Positions 38,618 to 50,600 of a DNA stretch of 64,000 nucleotides are shown here, piece after piece; position 1 is the stretch's first letter; every line of letters begins with the position of its first letter. Position numbers and translations under genes: made by a program. The notes beneath the pieces are model-generated. The model was not told the DNA's origin and searched no databases. It was given only the letters and a program-made list of their open reading frames with translations. The DNA comes from Paramacrobiotus metropolitanus (taxonomy: Eukaryota > Tardigrada > Eutardigrada > Parachela > Macrobiotidae): contig NW_026570291.1 in assembly GCF_019649055.1 (NCBI RefSeq), positions 248,001-312,000 of the forward strand, given 5' to 3'.

Positions 38618-41600
38618 GTCGCAAACTCCGTGAGCAGTTCCACCTCTTCATGCCGTCCGCGTACGTTACTTACGAGGCCCCGCCTGCCGGTCGGCCACCG
38701 GTGGAGTTGGTGTCGCAGTCCGTCAAAGCGCCGACACCGGAGTGCCCGCTCCATGCCACGCCGACAAGCGCCACGCCCAGTTCACACCATGTATCGGCCA
38801 CCCTGACGAATCCACAAATCAAAAATCTGGCAGCAAAACCGCCCACCAAAGAATCTCCCAGACAAAACCGGCTGGATTCCTGGTTAAACAGTACCGCTAA
38901 TCATTTCCGCTCGCGCAAACCATCACGTGATCTGTCAGCTGATCGGTTAAATCGGAATTTTATCTGCCAAGCTAGAGAGCGTAAGAACAGCACACCAATA
39001 CGCTAAAGACTAAAGTTACACAAAATAATTGCATGTAGCGCGAAGTGCTAACCAAAAGTCCAAAACGTAAGAATAACCCTTAATAATGTAAGGACACGCG
39101 GACGCGTTTAGAATATTATAAGCATACTGCACAACGAAATATCGAAGATATCATTAGGTACAGATAGTGTCGTAAAAAATCCAAGGTATGGGACATAAAT
39201 TGTTTTACCGCAACAAGTAAAGTCATGAAAATTCCTTTCTTAAACCTTTTACTAAATAAAAAAAGGTTTTTGATACCCTTTTCACGTTCTGTGTGTATCC
39301 ATTCGCTGTCTACCTAATGCAAAGGGGGAATACAGATACAACTGTGTCGGGCTGACATTGACTCTAACCATAAGCACTTTATTTTAATATTGAAACTAAG
39401 CTACCATTTTCGTGACTTATTTTAGCAATTGTACATGGTACCACAATTTGCTTCCAGATTTCGAAAATTACCTATAGATACTGTGATTCGTCATAATAAA
39501 GTTGCATGACTACATAACCTTTCTGTTTAGATCACCGTATGCACAGCTGTGACAGCAGCACAACATATGCCAGATCTCTCGATCCTCCGCCGAATGTTTT
39601 CCGCCCCGCCACCCGAAACGTACCCACCGCCATTCGTCTACGGTCGGCTGGACCTCCAGTAATGCGCCAGCCGTCCGCTTTTAGGTACGTCCCGAATCGC
39701 TGTGAGCATTGAATAGTGACTGGTGAGTTCGGGTTTCTTACCAGTTAGCCATTTATGGTTATACAGTATTAGTTTGTGCAGTTGCAGTTGTTACTTAATA
39801 TAAAAATATCACGTTTCAAGATACGCACTTTATTGCAAAATCTTAAGTACATCTTTGATGACTCCCAGTTACTTTTCTATAAATTTTTCTGGCTAAAACG
39901 ATGTTGCATAAAAATTAATGGTTTTTTGAGGGCTTATGTTGTCTATTTTGCAAAATCTCAGAGGTTAAAACTCAAGAGCTGACGCATTAAAGCATTAACT
40001 CGTCCTTAATGAATTTGGTGCGAAGTCCGTAATTATTGCATCATGCCGGCTCCTTATTATGTCGCGCAATAAATTAAGCTGTCCAGTTTTTGAGGGAACC
40101 TCGAGCGTTAAAGTTAAGTACCGCTTAAGCATAATGTAATTTTAATAGGCCTATTTTCTCGGGATTAGTTCAACAAGACAACAACAACAAGACAACAACT
40201 ATTTAGCGAAAAACCTATTACATACCGATTGCATTAAGTCCGCACACAGTAAAGAGTTGCTTGAAGTGTCTCATCACTTATAACCTCACCGGCGAACTCG
40301 CGATTCACATTGATCCTAGTCGTTAACAAGGAATTCGAACACGAGCTCTTCCGGTGAAATAATTTGTCTAAGACCTTAAACAACATCTCACTCAACTCGA
40401 GCTGTTTAGTGACGGATTACATGAGGCCCCCCACTGTATTTCAGCCATTAAATTGAGCTCAATTAGCGACAACGAACATCATACAAACTGGGGCCTGCGT
40501 CTTTAGCCACTTGAGCGCGATGGACAGCGGTGAGTCATAGCGGGGAAGTGGACAGTCGGCGCTGCTTGGCTGCCAGCTTTGTCCAAATTGCACTCGGCGC
40601 TAATCTGCGCTTGATAACGCATCGCCGATGCGGTCATTGCAGGCTAAGTTGATAGAGACAAATCTCCATCCCGTTCGTCTAAATATCTAAAAAGAGAAAT
40701 ATTGTCAAAGAAGCCACTGTGTTGGCTAACTTGGCACGACATGCCGTTTGTAGATTTGGTACTGAAGGCAGTCGTGATAGGGACAGAGGGCTAAGATAGA
40801 CGAGCCAGTACGCTCGTTGCCATTTTCGTCACAGACTGATCCGGTTAAATGGCGATCTGTTCAAGGGGAAAGATAAAAAATGACACCTATCAAAGAGGTT
40901 ATTCTTTCTCGAGGGGCTTTGGTATTGGACATATTGTACAGAATAAAAGAACGATTGTCCAGCTGTTGTCGTTCTATCTGCGCGAAGTGTCAGTTATTGT
41001 CAGCGGAATGACTTGTTGCGCTGAGCATTATTTTTTAATACAATTAAATATCCATCGGTCTTTCATGATATTTTTAACACAACACGTGTGAATTAGAAAA
41101 TAAATCAAAGCGTAGCAGGAGTTAGGAAACTTTCAAAAAATACACATAGAAGTATGCTTTCCGTGTGCGAACAGTTTCGAGTTTATGCTTGGTTTTCTAA
41201 AATAATGTTCTGTATCAGCTGGCAGGAGATTTTGTATTATTTTATTAACGCTTTCACGTTATAAGGTTTCTATCTACCACAGGTTACGCTAGAACAGCCA
41301 TAGACATATGTACAAATGATAAATAAATATTAGACTGGCGCTTGCAATTAATGTAGAGATACAGAGAACGAAATCTTTTCTGCTGTCTGCTGATATGGGA
41401 AACCAAATAAGACACTGACCACAAATTCACAATAAACTATCCAGCGGCCCTAAAATAATATTAGGCGGTTTCTTTTGTAAGCAAAAACTATAATGGCGTA
41501 GCGTATTTTTAGTACGGATAAAGAACGGTTGGCGTTCGTTTTGGTTCATGTAGTTAAAACAGTTGTTTGACGAGTTGTCCACTACTGCAGCATACCATGT

Positions 41601-44600
41601 AATCGTTAAGCGAGTGCGTACCTATCGTGACTACCGGCATGTTTAATCTTTAATCCTCCACTCTCTTTTCACTGCGTCTCTTGCATTGCCGTGCACGGAC
41701 CAGCCCCATCGTTGGTGTTTTTACTACGACTGTCCAGCTGTTGAGCATGCTGCATGAAACTGGACCTGTATGAAAAGTGTAATAGCGTAATTGCCCACTG
41801 TACGACGTTGCAGTAGGCCGCACACACACAGCTGTCGGTTGGGCAGTTGTAGTGCATTACTAAATTAATTGTGCTACTTCTGGTGAAACAGTTGCTCAAC
41901 AAGATCTTTCTGCCCAGCACCTGAACTCTTGAGGCGAACCTCGGTTGATCTCTCTTACCATGCAGCGTGCTGCTTAATGGGTTTCCGCAGTATTTAGAAC
42001 CTGCTGACTGCGTATCTCTCTGTGCACCTCATTAGTTATCGTCATTGTTGCTTCATATTTTTGCATAAAATTATCGGGAATACCGGGTTGAATATTTGCA
42101 TATATGCATGTCTCGCCTTACTTGGCGAGACTTATTGGGGTGGGTTGATTTTAACCGGCATCCGTCTTATGGAAATGCACGGCTTGTAAACCGTAAATCC
42201 CAACAAATTGTTTTGCGACTATAATCTCTTCATTTGTTTCCCAATTGGAAACTGTAGACGTTTCAGCGCACTCTGATTGCCCTACATTGTTCTGCATCAC
42301 TGTATAACCCGCTTTTAATTTCCGCTGCAAATACGGATATTTGAACTTATTACAATGAACTGATTCAGTGGAATTAGGCGGGCTTTCCGTACTGGTGTTT
42401 GGATATATTGCAGCAATGAATGACGGATATTCGTACAGGTAAACGAAAAAAAATGGAAACATAGAATTTTGGAGTGGGAAAGGTTAAAGCTTTACAATTT
42501 AAACCGTTAAAATTTTATGAAGGGATAACGATAAAGTCGTTGAAAATTTAAATTAGATGCATATTCCTAGTGCTGCATATGCTGCATATCGCTCCTAATG
42601 CTGCATGCACGCATACAGAGTATGTGTCAGCAGAAAACTCCCAGAAAATTTTCTCACCAGGCTTATGATCGATTAGCGATCATCTTTGTAGTATATATTT
42701 TTACCAAACAGATAGTTTGCTTTGAGCCTCGGATTCGTTGTATTTATTCTGCAATATATATCGCCATGATAAGCAACTTTTGAAAATCCCGATTATGAGA
42801 ACGTCTAGCAGATTATTTAACAATTATGTGTAGAATGACTAGGCCACTGTACAATGTCTCCACACCTATCTGGTTGATCTGCTACAGTAGCATCTTCGCG
42901 TAAGAATCTCTCTCCTATCCGGTCATCATTAGCATAATCTCTAAAGACAATGTACACCGAACACAAACCAGTTTACTGCATAATATGTTCTTCGATGACG
43001 AGATTCCTGTCGGACTGCAGGCAAAGCAGTAAAACTGTCTTACTTTCGAGTAGTATTTTATTTATTTTCTTCGGTAACTTGACGCGTAGTTTGGAAAATG
43101 TTACCAAATCCGGTTTCCGGTATCAACATTCTCTGCCTAATTGTCAGCAAAGGATTGTGTGTGTTTTTTTCCTAAAAACAAAACACCTGGCTAATTTTCA
43201 CTGAATTCTTCTCACTACCGGCAACATAATATCCCCGGTGCGGTGCTGTTGAAACTCACACCGTTTGATGTCAGAACGGCTCCGTTATGCAACACAAAAA
43301 CGACTGACGCCAAAAACCAGTTTTGTTGGAAAGCGAAACTTTTTCGTTACAATGCACAACAATGCATTAGGGGCAGTCAATAAACAGTAATTAGAAATAT
43401 GTCCAACATTAATCGGTGGCATGGCTGATCATGCCAGATAATTAATAATAATAGCGCTTGCTGACGTGCAAATTATGAGCTGTATTTCAGCTATGCGCGT
43501 CTTTGTTTGTTCTTGGCAAGTGTGTAATGTGTTAATTATACACTGTACCAGCGCGGTAATGCCATGTACCAACATTCCTAACATATTTCATAGCCGCATT
43601 AATTATTGGTTATTCAAACAAAGGATACCTTTGATATCTTACCGGGATTAACGTTAAAAGAATATAATATTGTCCTTTTTTAGTTTTATGATGTTAAACT
43701 TATGATTCAACATTACATTGCCGGCTTATTTTTTTCCGTCCGCTTGCTGTATAATGAAAATATTACATGTTTGATGTCCCAGCATTTGCTGAGTTCCGCC
43801 GAGCATGTTTTATGATCTAGAAGAACAGATTTCTCTAGTCGTAATCAAAAAGGAAAAAACGCGTTGATTTGGTAACGTTAAATCAGCTCACCAGTGCGTC
43901 ACAAGCGTTGTACGGTGTAGTAGCAGAGAAAATGGGCGTTTGTTCGTTATCGGTACATTTTATGCAGATCTGCCTCTTGACTACGCTCGTTTAGCTGCTG
44001 TATGCTTCGTTTGTTATAATACTTACAAATCAAGAATACCTACTCGTGATTGTCGTCTTACAACGCCCACACGCGGATCTCTCACAGTCAGTAGCCAGAC
44101 GAAGGAGAAAAAACCGCTAAGCTCCACGCTTAATTACCGCATGTGGCGTTTTTACAGTTTCTTATATCACCGGTTACTACAACCGGCTAGTTTATTATTA
44201 AACACTATTTGAAATTCTTATTTAAAAGTATTGAAATTTTCGAATAAGTATAAAGTATTTAAAAATTTACGAAAACATGTAAGTAGTTATTTCAGTTATG
44301 TACATATGCCTTTTAAATGGTTTTTCCGCGGAAATGGTTCGTGGTTTAAGTTCTTGGTTTAAAGCTTTGAAAAGTTAGATTGCTGCGGAAATGATTTTCG
44401 TGACCATCGGTTTCGGTTTACAAGTTTGCCGCTAACTGCGACATTGTGATACAAATCCACTAAATAATTAGCACCCTGGACGAGAAAGTGAATATTCAAT
44501 AAGAAACGTGATTAATAATCGTTTAAGAGATGTCGAAGAGACAGACGCATCTAGCGATAAGTGTGAAAATGATAGTAATTAAAGCCTACCTAGGCCATCA

Positions 44601-47600
44601 TCAAGAATGCAGAAAGTGACGTTTGTTTTTTATGGAATCGTTAACCATTCTAAAGCGTGACAAGATGGCGGTGCGTAGCTTGTGTACGCCTGCCTGCTGC
44701 CGCGATGGCCACACTGTATGGCTAGCTTGCTCATTGTGATCTTTCCCCATTGACCCAATTCGGATTGTGAGTCGAAGAAAACATAGGAAAGATCTTCTAA
44801 TGCGAAAACAACCACCCCGGTCAGCTTTCACTCGCTAAACCACAAGAACAAGAACCGTACCGTCGATCGACATTCTTTGACCTAAATTGTGCTACACGCA
44901 GTTTTTTTGCGATAGGGTTTTTTTCGGCACTGGTCGCTCATGTATATGCGTGTGTGTTATTGTGTGATGAGAATGGCTGGCAGTGGTACTTGCTGGTGAC
45001 GCTTTTATGATGCACCTATGCGTTGGAGGCGATTTAAAAATAAAAACCAGCATATTATTAAAGGATCTTCGAAAACGTGCATGTTGGCTGTTGTGCTAGA
45101 AGTCGGACGTAAGGGTTCGTCGGGTTGGCTTGACCATGACAAGTGCGACATGTCAAGAATTCCGTCTGCCGCCTGCTTCGGTCGCTACAGTGTGTTTTTC
45201 TGCATTTAGACCACATCGTCGTCTGGACGTCGTTTTATTGCCACTCAATAGCATGTTTTAACGTTCGACAATGACTGTTTTGAAAAAATCGATCAATAAA
45301 GATTTTCTAGGTCTGTAAATAAAAAAGTGTCAACCTGCGACTGAAAAAGCATAGGATAGCAAATTCACTGAGTGGTTGAATTGCCGGGATCCACAAAATG
45401 CGGTAAAGGTTGCTTTGACCACTGGTCATCTTCGGTGTTTGTCGTTTTTATGGCGAAGCAGAAGCCAAGAATGTCCATCAGCATTGTAAACAATGCTTTT
45501 ACAGAACACTGCCTGCGTTTTATTGTTGAATGTCCGTTTACTTTCTGTGATGCGAACAATGTGAGTCAGGTTGTTGAGGAACGCGCTGTATGCTTTGCAC
45601 TGTTCTACGACTGTTTATTGAGCACATCGGATCGGTTTCATAAGTTAAGATTAATGAGCAGTGGCCCCTACCAGATTGGTGAAATATGTCTGCATTTCAA
45701 CCTTTTTCAACATTATTGTATGGCACTGGAGAATACATACATACTCTGGTTATATTGGCTTCTTACCGGTTAACGAACTAGTGCGAGTTGCTCGAGAGAT
45801 GATGCAGCTGGGGCTGGTGTTTCTTGCGTGGTGAATCTGGATGGAGAGTACACTTGAAAGAGAAAAAACGTTAGGTAGACTCTTACGTAAACTATCCGCG
45901 CGCCGGTAGCCGCCGTCGGTGCTGTACGTACAAAATAATGGCGGACGGTTGTGCAGTACCGGTGCGCGGCCGTACATACGGTTTTGTTACTGAGCAGGTA
46001 TCTGCACTTGATTTTCACTTTCGTTTATCGTGCGTGCATGCGATGTGGATCTAGTCGCGGAGCGGTGCATATTTCTCACAAATAACTCTCGTGTTTCCTT
46101 TAGCTAGTGCCCTAGCGGAACGGGCTTGTCCATTGTTGATGTTTAGAAATAGATTTCTGTCCATTGAGAGACAGAATACGAGAGAGTGATCAGAGACTTG
46201 TAATTTGGCCAGAGTACTTGTGTGTTTTTTTAATATTGCCCGCTCTTGTTAATCAACCATCCTACCTGATCTCATATTACCAAATCTAATTGATTCATAT
46301 CTGACTGTTTTGAGGACGGATTTGCATGTCCAATGGAAGTCCCGGTGAGCTTCTTTAGCAAACAGTAATCGTGTGTGTGTATTGAGCGTGAATATCGCCC
46401 TTTATTATTGACCAGTGAGAAAGTCGATATGCGCAAATGACAACTCGTTGCAGTTTGATGTGCAATCAGATTGGCAGCGAAATGCACGGTAAATTTTTTA
46501 TAAGTTTGTTAATGTAGATTTGTTTCTTGATGGTCTGAGAATATGTTCATCTGGAAAGATTCCGTAATGTAACTGGTGAGTTGCCGTAGTTCATAAGCAC
46601 TGTATGTACAGTATGCACAATGAAGCATTCATGCATTGAAGTGGATATAGCGTGGAATTGACAGCTGATTTGTAAAGCAGGTCGACTACCGCTTAAATTT
46701 TGTTAGTTTATGTTTATTTTCATCCCCGCTTGCATTTGGAATGCTAGCGTAACAGTCGGAATGGTTTCGGTTTGCATTAACGTTTTTTTTCAAAAATTAT
46801 CATCGTTTTTGGAAGCATATAAGTTGGTATCCTTAATACAACGCGGAACATTACTGAAGGGAAGTAAGAGTTTAATTTGTCTGCATTGTTTGCTGCAGTT
46901 TAGCTTAAGAGGGTCTATACAACTTTTACCGGTTTTGTTTTTCCGGAAGACTCTTGAAAATAAATGTCATTACTTAATCTGTATTTTCAATGAAAACATA
47001 TAGGATGTAAATTAGAAATTTATACAACGTTAGTGCAATTGTTATGTGTCTTGAGGGGTTTGTTTGGGTTTGCTGTTATTCTTCAGTCGTCTGTCAGCTA
47101 TTTCCGCTTGTTTATTTAGAGGTAGCAAAACGGCTGAAAATAGCCAAATTCTTGCGGTGTAAAGCAGGCATTCCAGCCGAGCTGAGCAACAAAGGACGCG
47201 CGCACTTCTTGTAATACCATTCAGATGCGTAACGGTATTGGGCTGCCCCATACAACCGGCATACGGTGACGTCTATTGCGTAACATGTGTCAAGATTGTC
47301 AGGTGATCCTTAAAAATCCAGTTTTCGCCGTCGTGCTATTGTTTTTTGAAAGAAATTGTCCATGCCAGACTTAAAAGCTTTCTTTGGTTGCCGTTAAAGA
47401 AACTGGAGTTTTGACAGATTTTGCTGTTGTTCTGATTTTTATTTCGCCCGACCGGTTTGCGCAAATCCGCCGCTTAAAATAATAAGCTGCAAATAGTTTT
47501 GATCTATCGAGAAATTCCGTTTTACATTGCAAAATGTAAGCGTGTACGTAATCTATAAAATCTATCAAGAAGGTAACACCGTCTTTGAGTTTGTCAAATG

Positions 47601-50600
47601 ACGGCGGCAAATTAATGACAAACTTTAACCTTTGTATGTCTGTGCGCTCGGATTTCGTTCACTTGCATAATTTTGTAAGCTACCAATTTAATTGGATCGT
47701 TATAAGAATAATTTGATTGAAATTATCGATTAGCCCAATTCTTCTTTCAATAACCCTTATGAGCAGCGAGCGCAGCAGACAGCTGCGGCTCGCAAATGCT
47801 ATTATCCAATTGGTTGATTTTGTGCGTCACTGCAGCGGCGCGATGCCATGTGCTGTGTGCGTGCTAATTAATCAAGAGTCCATGTCATGTCCAAGCGCAC
47901 AAGGCCATTGTCGTATCCTGTGTCTTAATACATAGGGTTATGTGCGTGTGATCCCCTCTGTTTGTCTGTCGTTCTTCGGCCTCAATTTCATGTGGAAATT
48001 AATGCACGTACACAAATACACATACACATAGCACCGACAGTGCAGTTAAACAAACCACCGTCTGGCGGGGTTTTGTTCCCCTGCGAAATCCCTCCGTGGT
48101 AAACGTTCAATCAGATGCGCACGCACTAAACACTACCAGCTATTGTGCTAGATTGTTTTCTCGACGCGTTGCCTGCCAATGGCGATTGGAGAGAGCCCGC
48201 GATGCGGTGCCCCCCATCTCGAGCTACCGTTTGCACTGTACATGACTGGTCAACGAAGTTTACTTAGTGATCACTTGTTACGCTGGGATTTTCATGTTAA
48301 ACAGATATGCGCACTGGGTGCCGTGTGTGTGTGTATCGCTGCACCAACGAGCTCTCTCTGCGCCTGTCCATGCCGGCATCATCTCACGGTTAAGGTTGTC
48401 TCTTTGGCTTGGTCAACTGGTCAGGCACATCCGGTTGACTTAGGAGGGGAAAAGAACTCAAGAGTTTCTCCATTCCGTCGTGGTGAATTAATTAGTCTGC
48501 ATTGGTAATTTGCGGGGACCAGGGTTGACGAGAGATGCCACCGCATTGCATAAGCGTGAGAAAAGGTCTACAGTTACGTAAGCAATAAAATTCCCTCCGG
48601 CTACGCTGTACTCGGCGCATACGCATTTCTTGTGATATACCCATGGTTTGGTAATACCGGAATTCGATTGTCAATGTCAGTTACCAGAACCAGCAAGCTC
48701 GATTTCTTCGCCTTCTTTGAATATTTTAATAACCAGATAACCCTGAATACTTCTAGTTGTCTTCCTTGTGATACAGGAAGTTAATATTATAATTTTCTTG
48801 CAACCTCTCATTACGCTTCTAGGAAGAATCGCGAAAGCTGCTTTATTGCTAATAGTCGAAAAATGCTGGTTGACAAATTAGCCAACGTTAAAACTAAGCG
48901 CAGTGTTGCAAAGCCCAATTGGAACCAATAGAATAGAAGTAAGCGGCAAATGGTCAGCAATGCACGATGACGAATCGCTTGCCGCGAACAAGAAGCGAAA
49001 GTGCATTTTTACGATGCCTCGACATTGACAGTTGAATTGTGATTTATGTCCAGCCGCGGAAAAATGATGGCAAACTTTTGCTCGCCGAACTTCGTAACAC
49101 TTTCTTGGCCAGCTTTCCGATCACATATTCTCATCATTGCACACAGTGGCTCCGAGAATGCTGGCAAGGAGCTGAAAAGGCAATCATAACAATGCGATCA
49201 CGAATCACCGAAAACCATTTATTTCTCTTTTGATTCTTTTCCTACTTTGCCATGTCAGCTGTTAATGAAAAAACACACATACACATGCAGTACACACGCT
49301 GAAACGGTGATGATAGCCTATACGACATTTGTGCCACTGACATTTATCCAGATCATTACTTGTCAAATATCGAGCACTTTTTCGGTTCAGCGGCGACAAT
49401 CGTATTAAGCTTTCAGACTGAACTCTGCGTACGGAAGTGGTGAATTAAGACGGTTTTCGCTGGTCGCTGCTTTTTTAAGTTTAACCATGCCACAACTACG
49501 CTACCTTTCACTATGATCCTAATTCTAAGCTTTCGCACTGTAAGAAATCGTCGTACAGTTTCTGGTTGTGGAGAATTTTTCTTAAGTTGAATATGACATT
49601 TGCGTGACAATTGTGCGTTTGCCTTTTACAGTAACCAGGGCCTTCGCTCCTCATCCATCGGCTCGTCCGGTCTGAACAATTTGGACATGTACCACAGTAA
49701 TGGCAGCGGCAATCCGTCCTCCAGTCATCTGCACGCGGCCATCATCCATTCGCACTCGCAGAGCAGCAGTATCGGAACGGCCAACGGCAGTCTGAGCAGC
49801 GGCGCCACCAGTTCGACGCCCAGCACCAGTACCAGTAACAGCGGCGGTCCGGCCATGCCCAACGGGGCGCACAATGTGGCCGGGGGAATATCCCGCAAGA
49901 AGATCATCAGTAAGAGTCAAGAAGCCGGCTTGAACCATGAGGAAATGATCAATGAGGAAGAGGATGACGTCTGGTATGATAAGGATGTGCTGTTCCGGGT
50001 GAGTCAAGCACGGTGGGATTTCACGGTGCGGGCTTTCGGCTGAGGAGGTTTATGGCTCGTGTATACACACACCGATTGTTGACTCTTTTATTGGCCGGGC
50101 TTTAAAACTTGTTGCAGAATTAATAGCATTGACTTGAACCGTTAATTTGTGTGTACTGCTAGTTACATAGACTACATAATAACGTGACATTTATTGGAGA
50201 AATACGGTTGTATATCTTTCTAGTTTAGCAACAAATGCAGCTTATATATAGAAATTTATGATGAACTTCCCAGCACGTTTTGAAGTGCAGTTATGAAATT
50301 TTTTTTGTTATTCAGCATCATCTGCGCGAAGTCTTGGAGAAATGGCAGAGCATCGATGACGAAATTTGGGGGAAAATAATCTGTATGGAGAAGAATCGTC
50401 GTGTGGCAAAAGCGTATGCCCGTGTTCCTGTGTTGACGATTAATGGAGGCGAAGACGGTTTTGATGGATATCGGATCGGCTTGTCGGGATTCGAGAACCC
50501 GAAACGCCATCCGGATACTACACAATCAAAGAAGCTGATTGGTCAAGTACGTTCACTGGTTCAGCAGCGCGCTTTTTTTCCACAGAATTCGTTCAGAAAC

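Noticed and set aside
45938-46000. ATG in good context with 20 codons and a GTATCT donor, as an alternative first exon of the Expansion-like gene
   Set aside because: It ends in phase 0, while the next exon at 49632 needs phase 2.
48179-48508. 109-codon plus-strand frame in the large intron
   Set aside because: Cys/Ser-rich random composition, no homologue known, no splice sites in phase.
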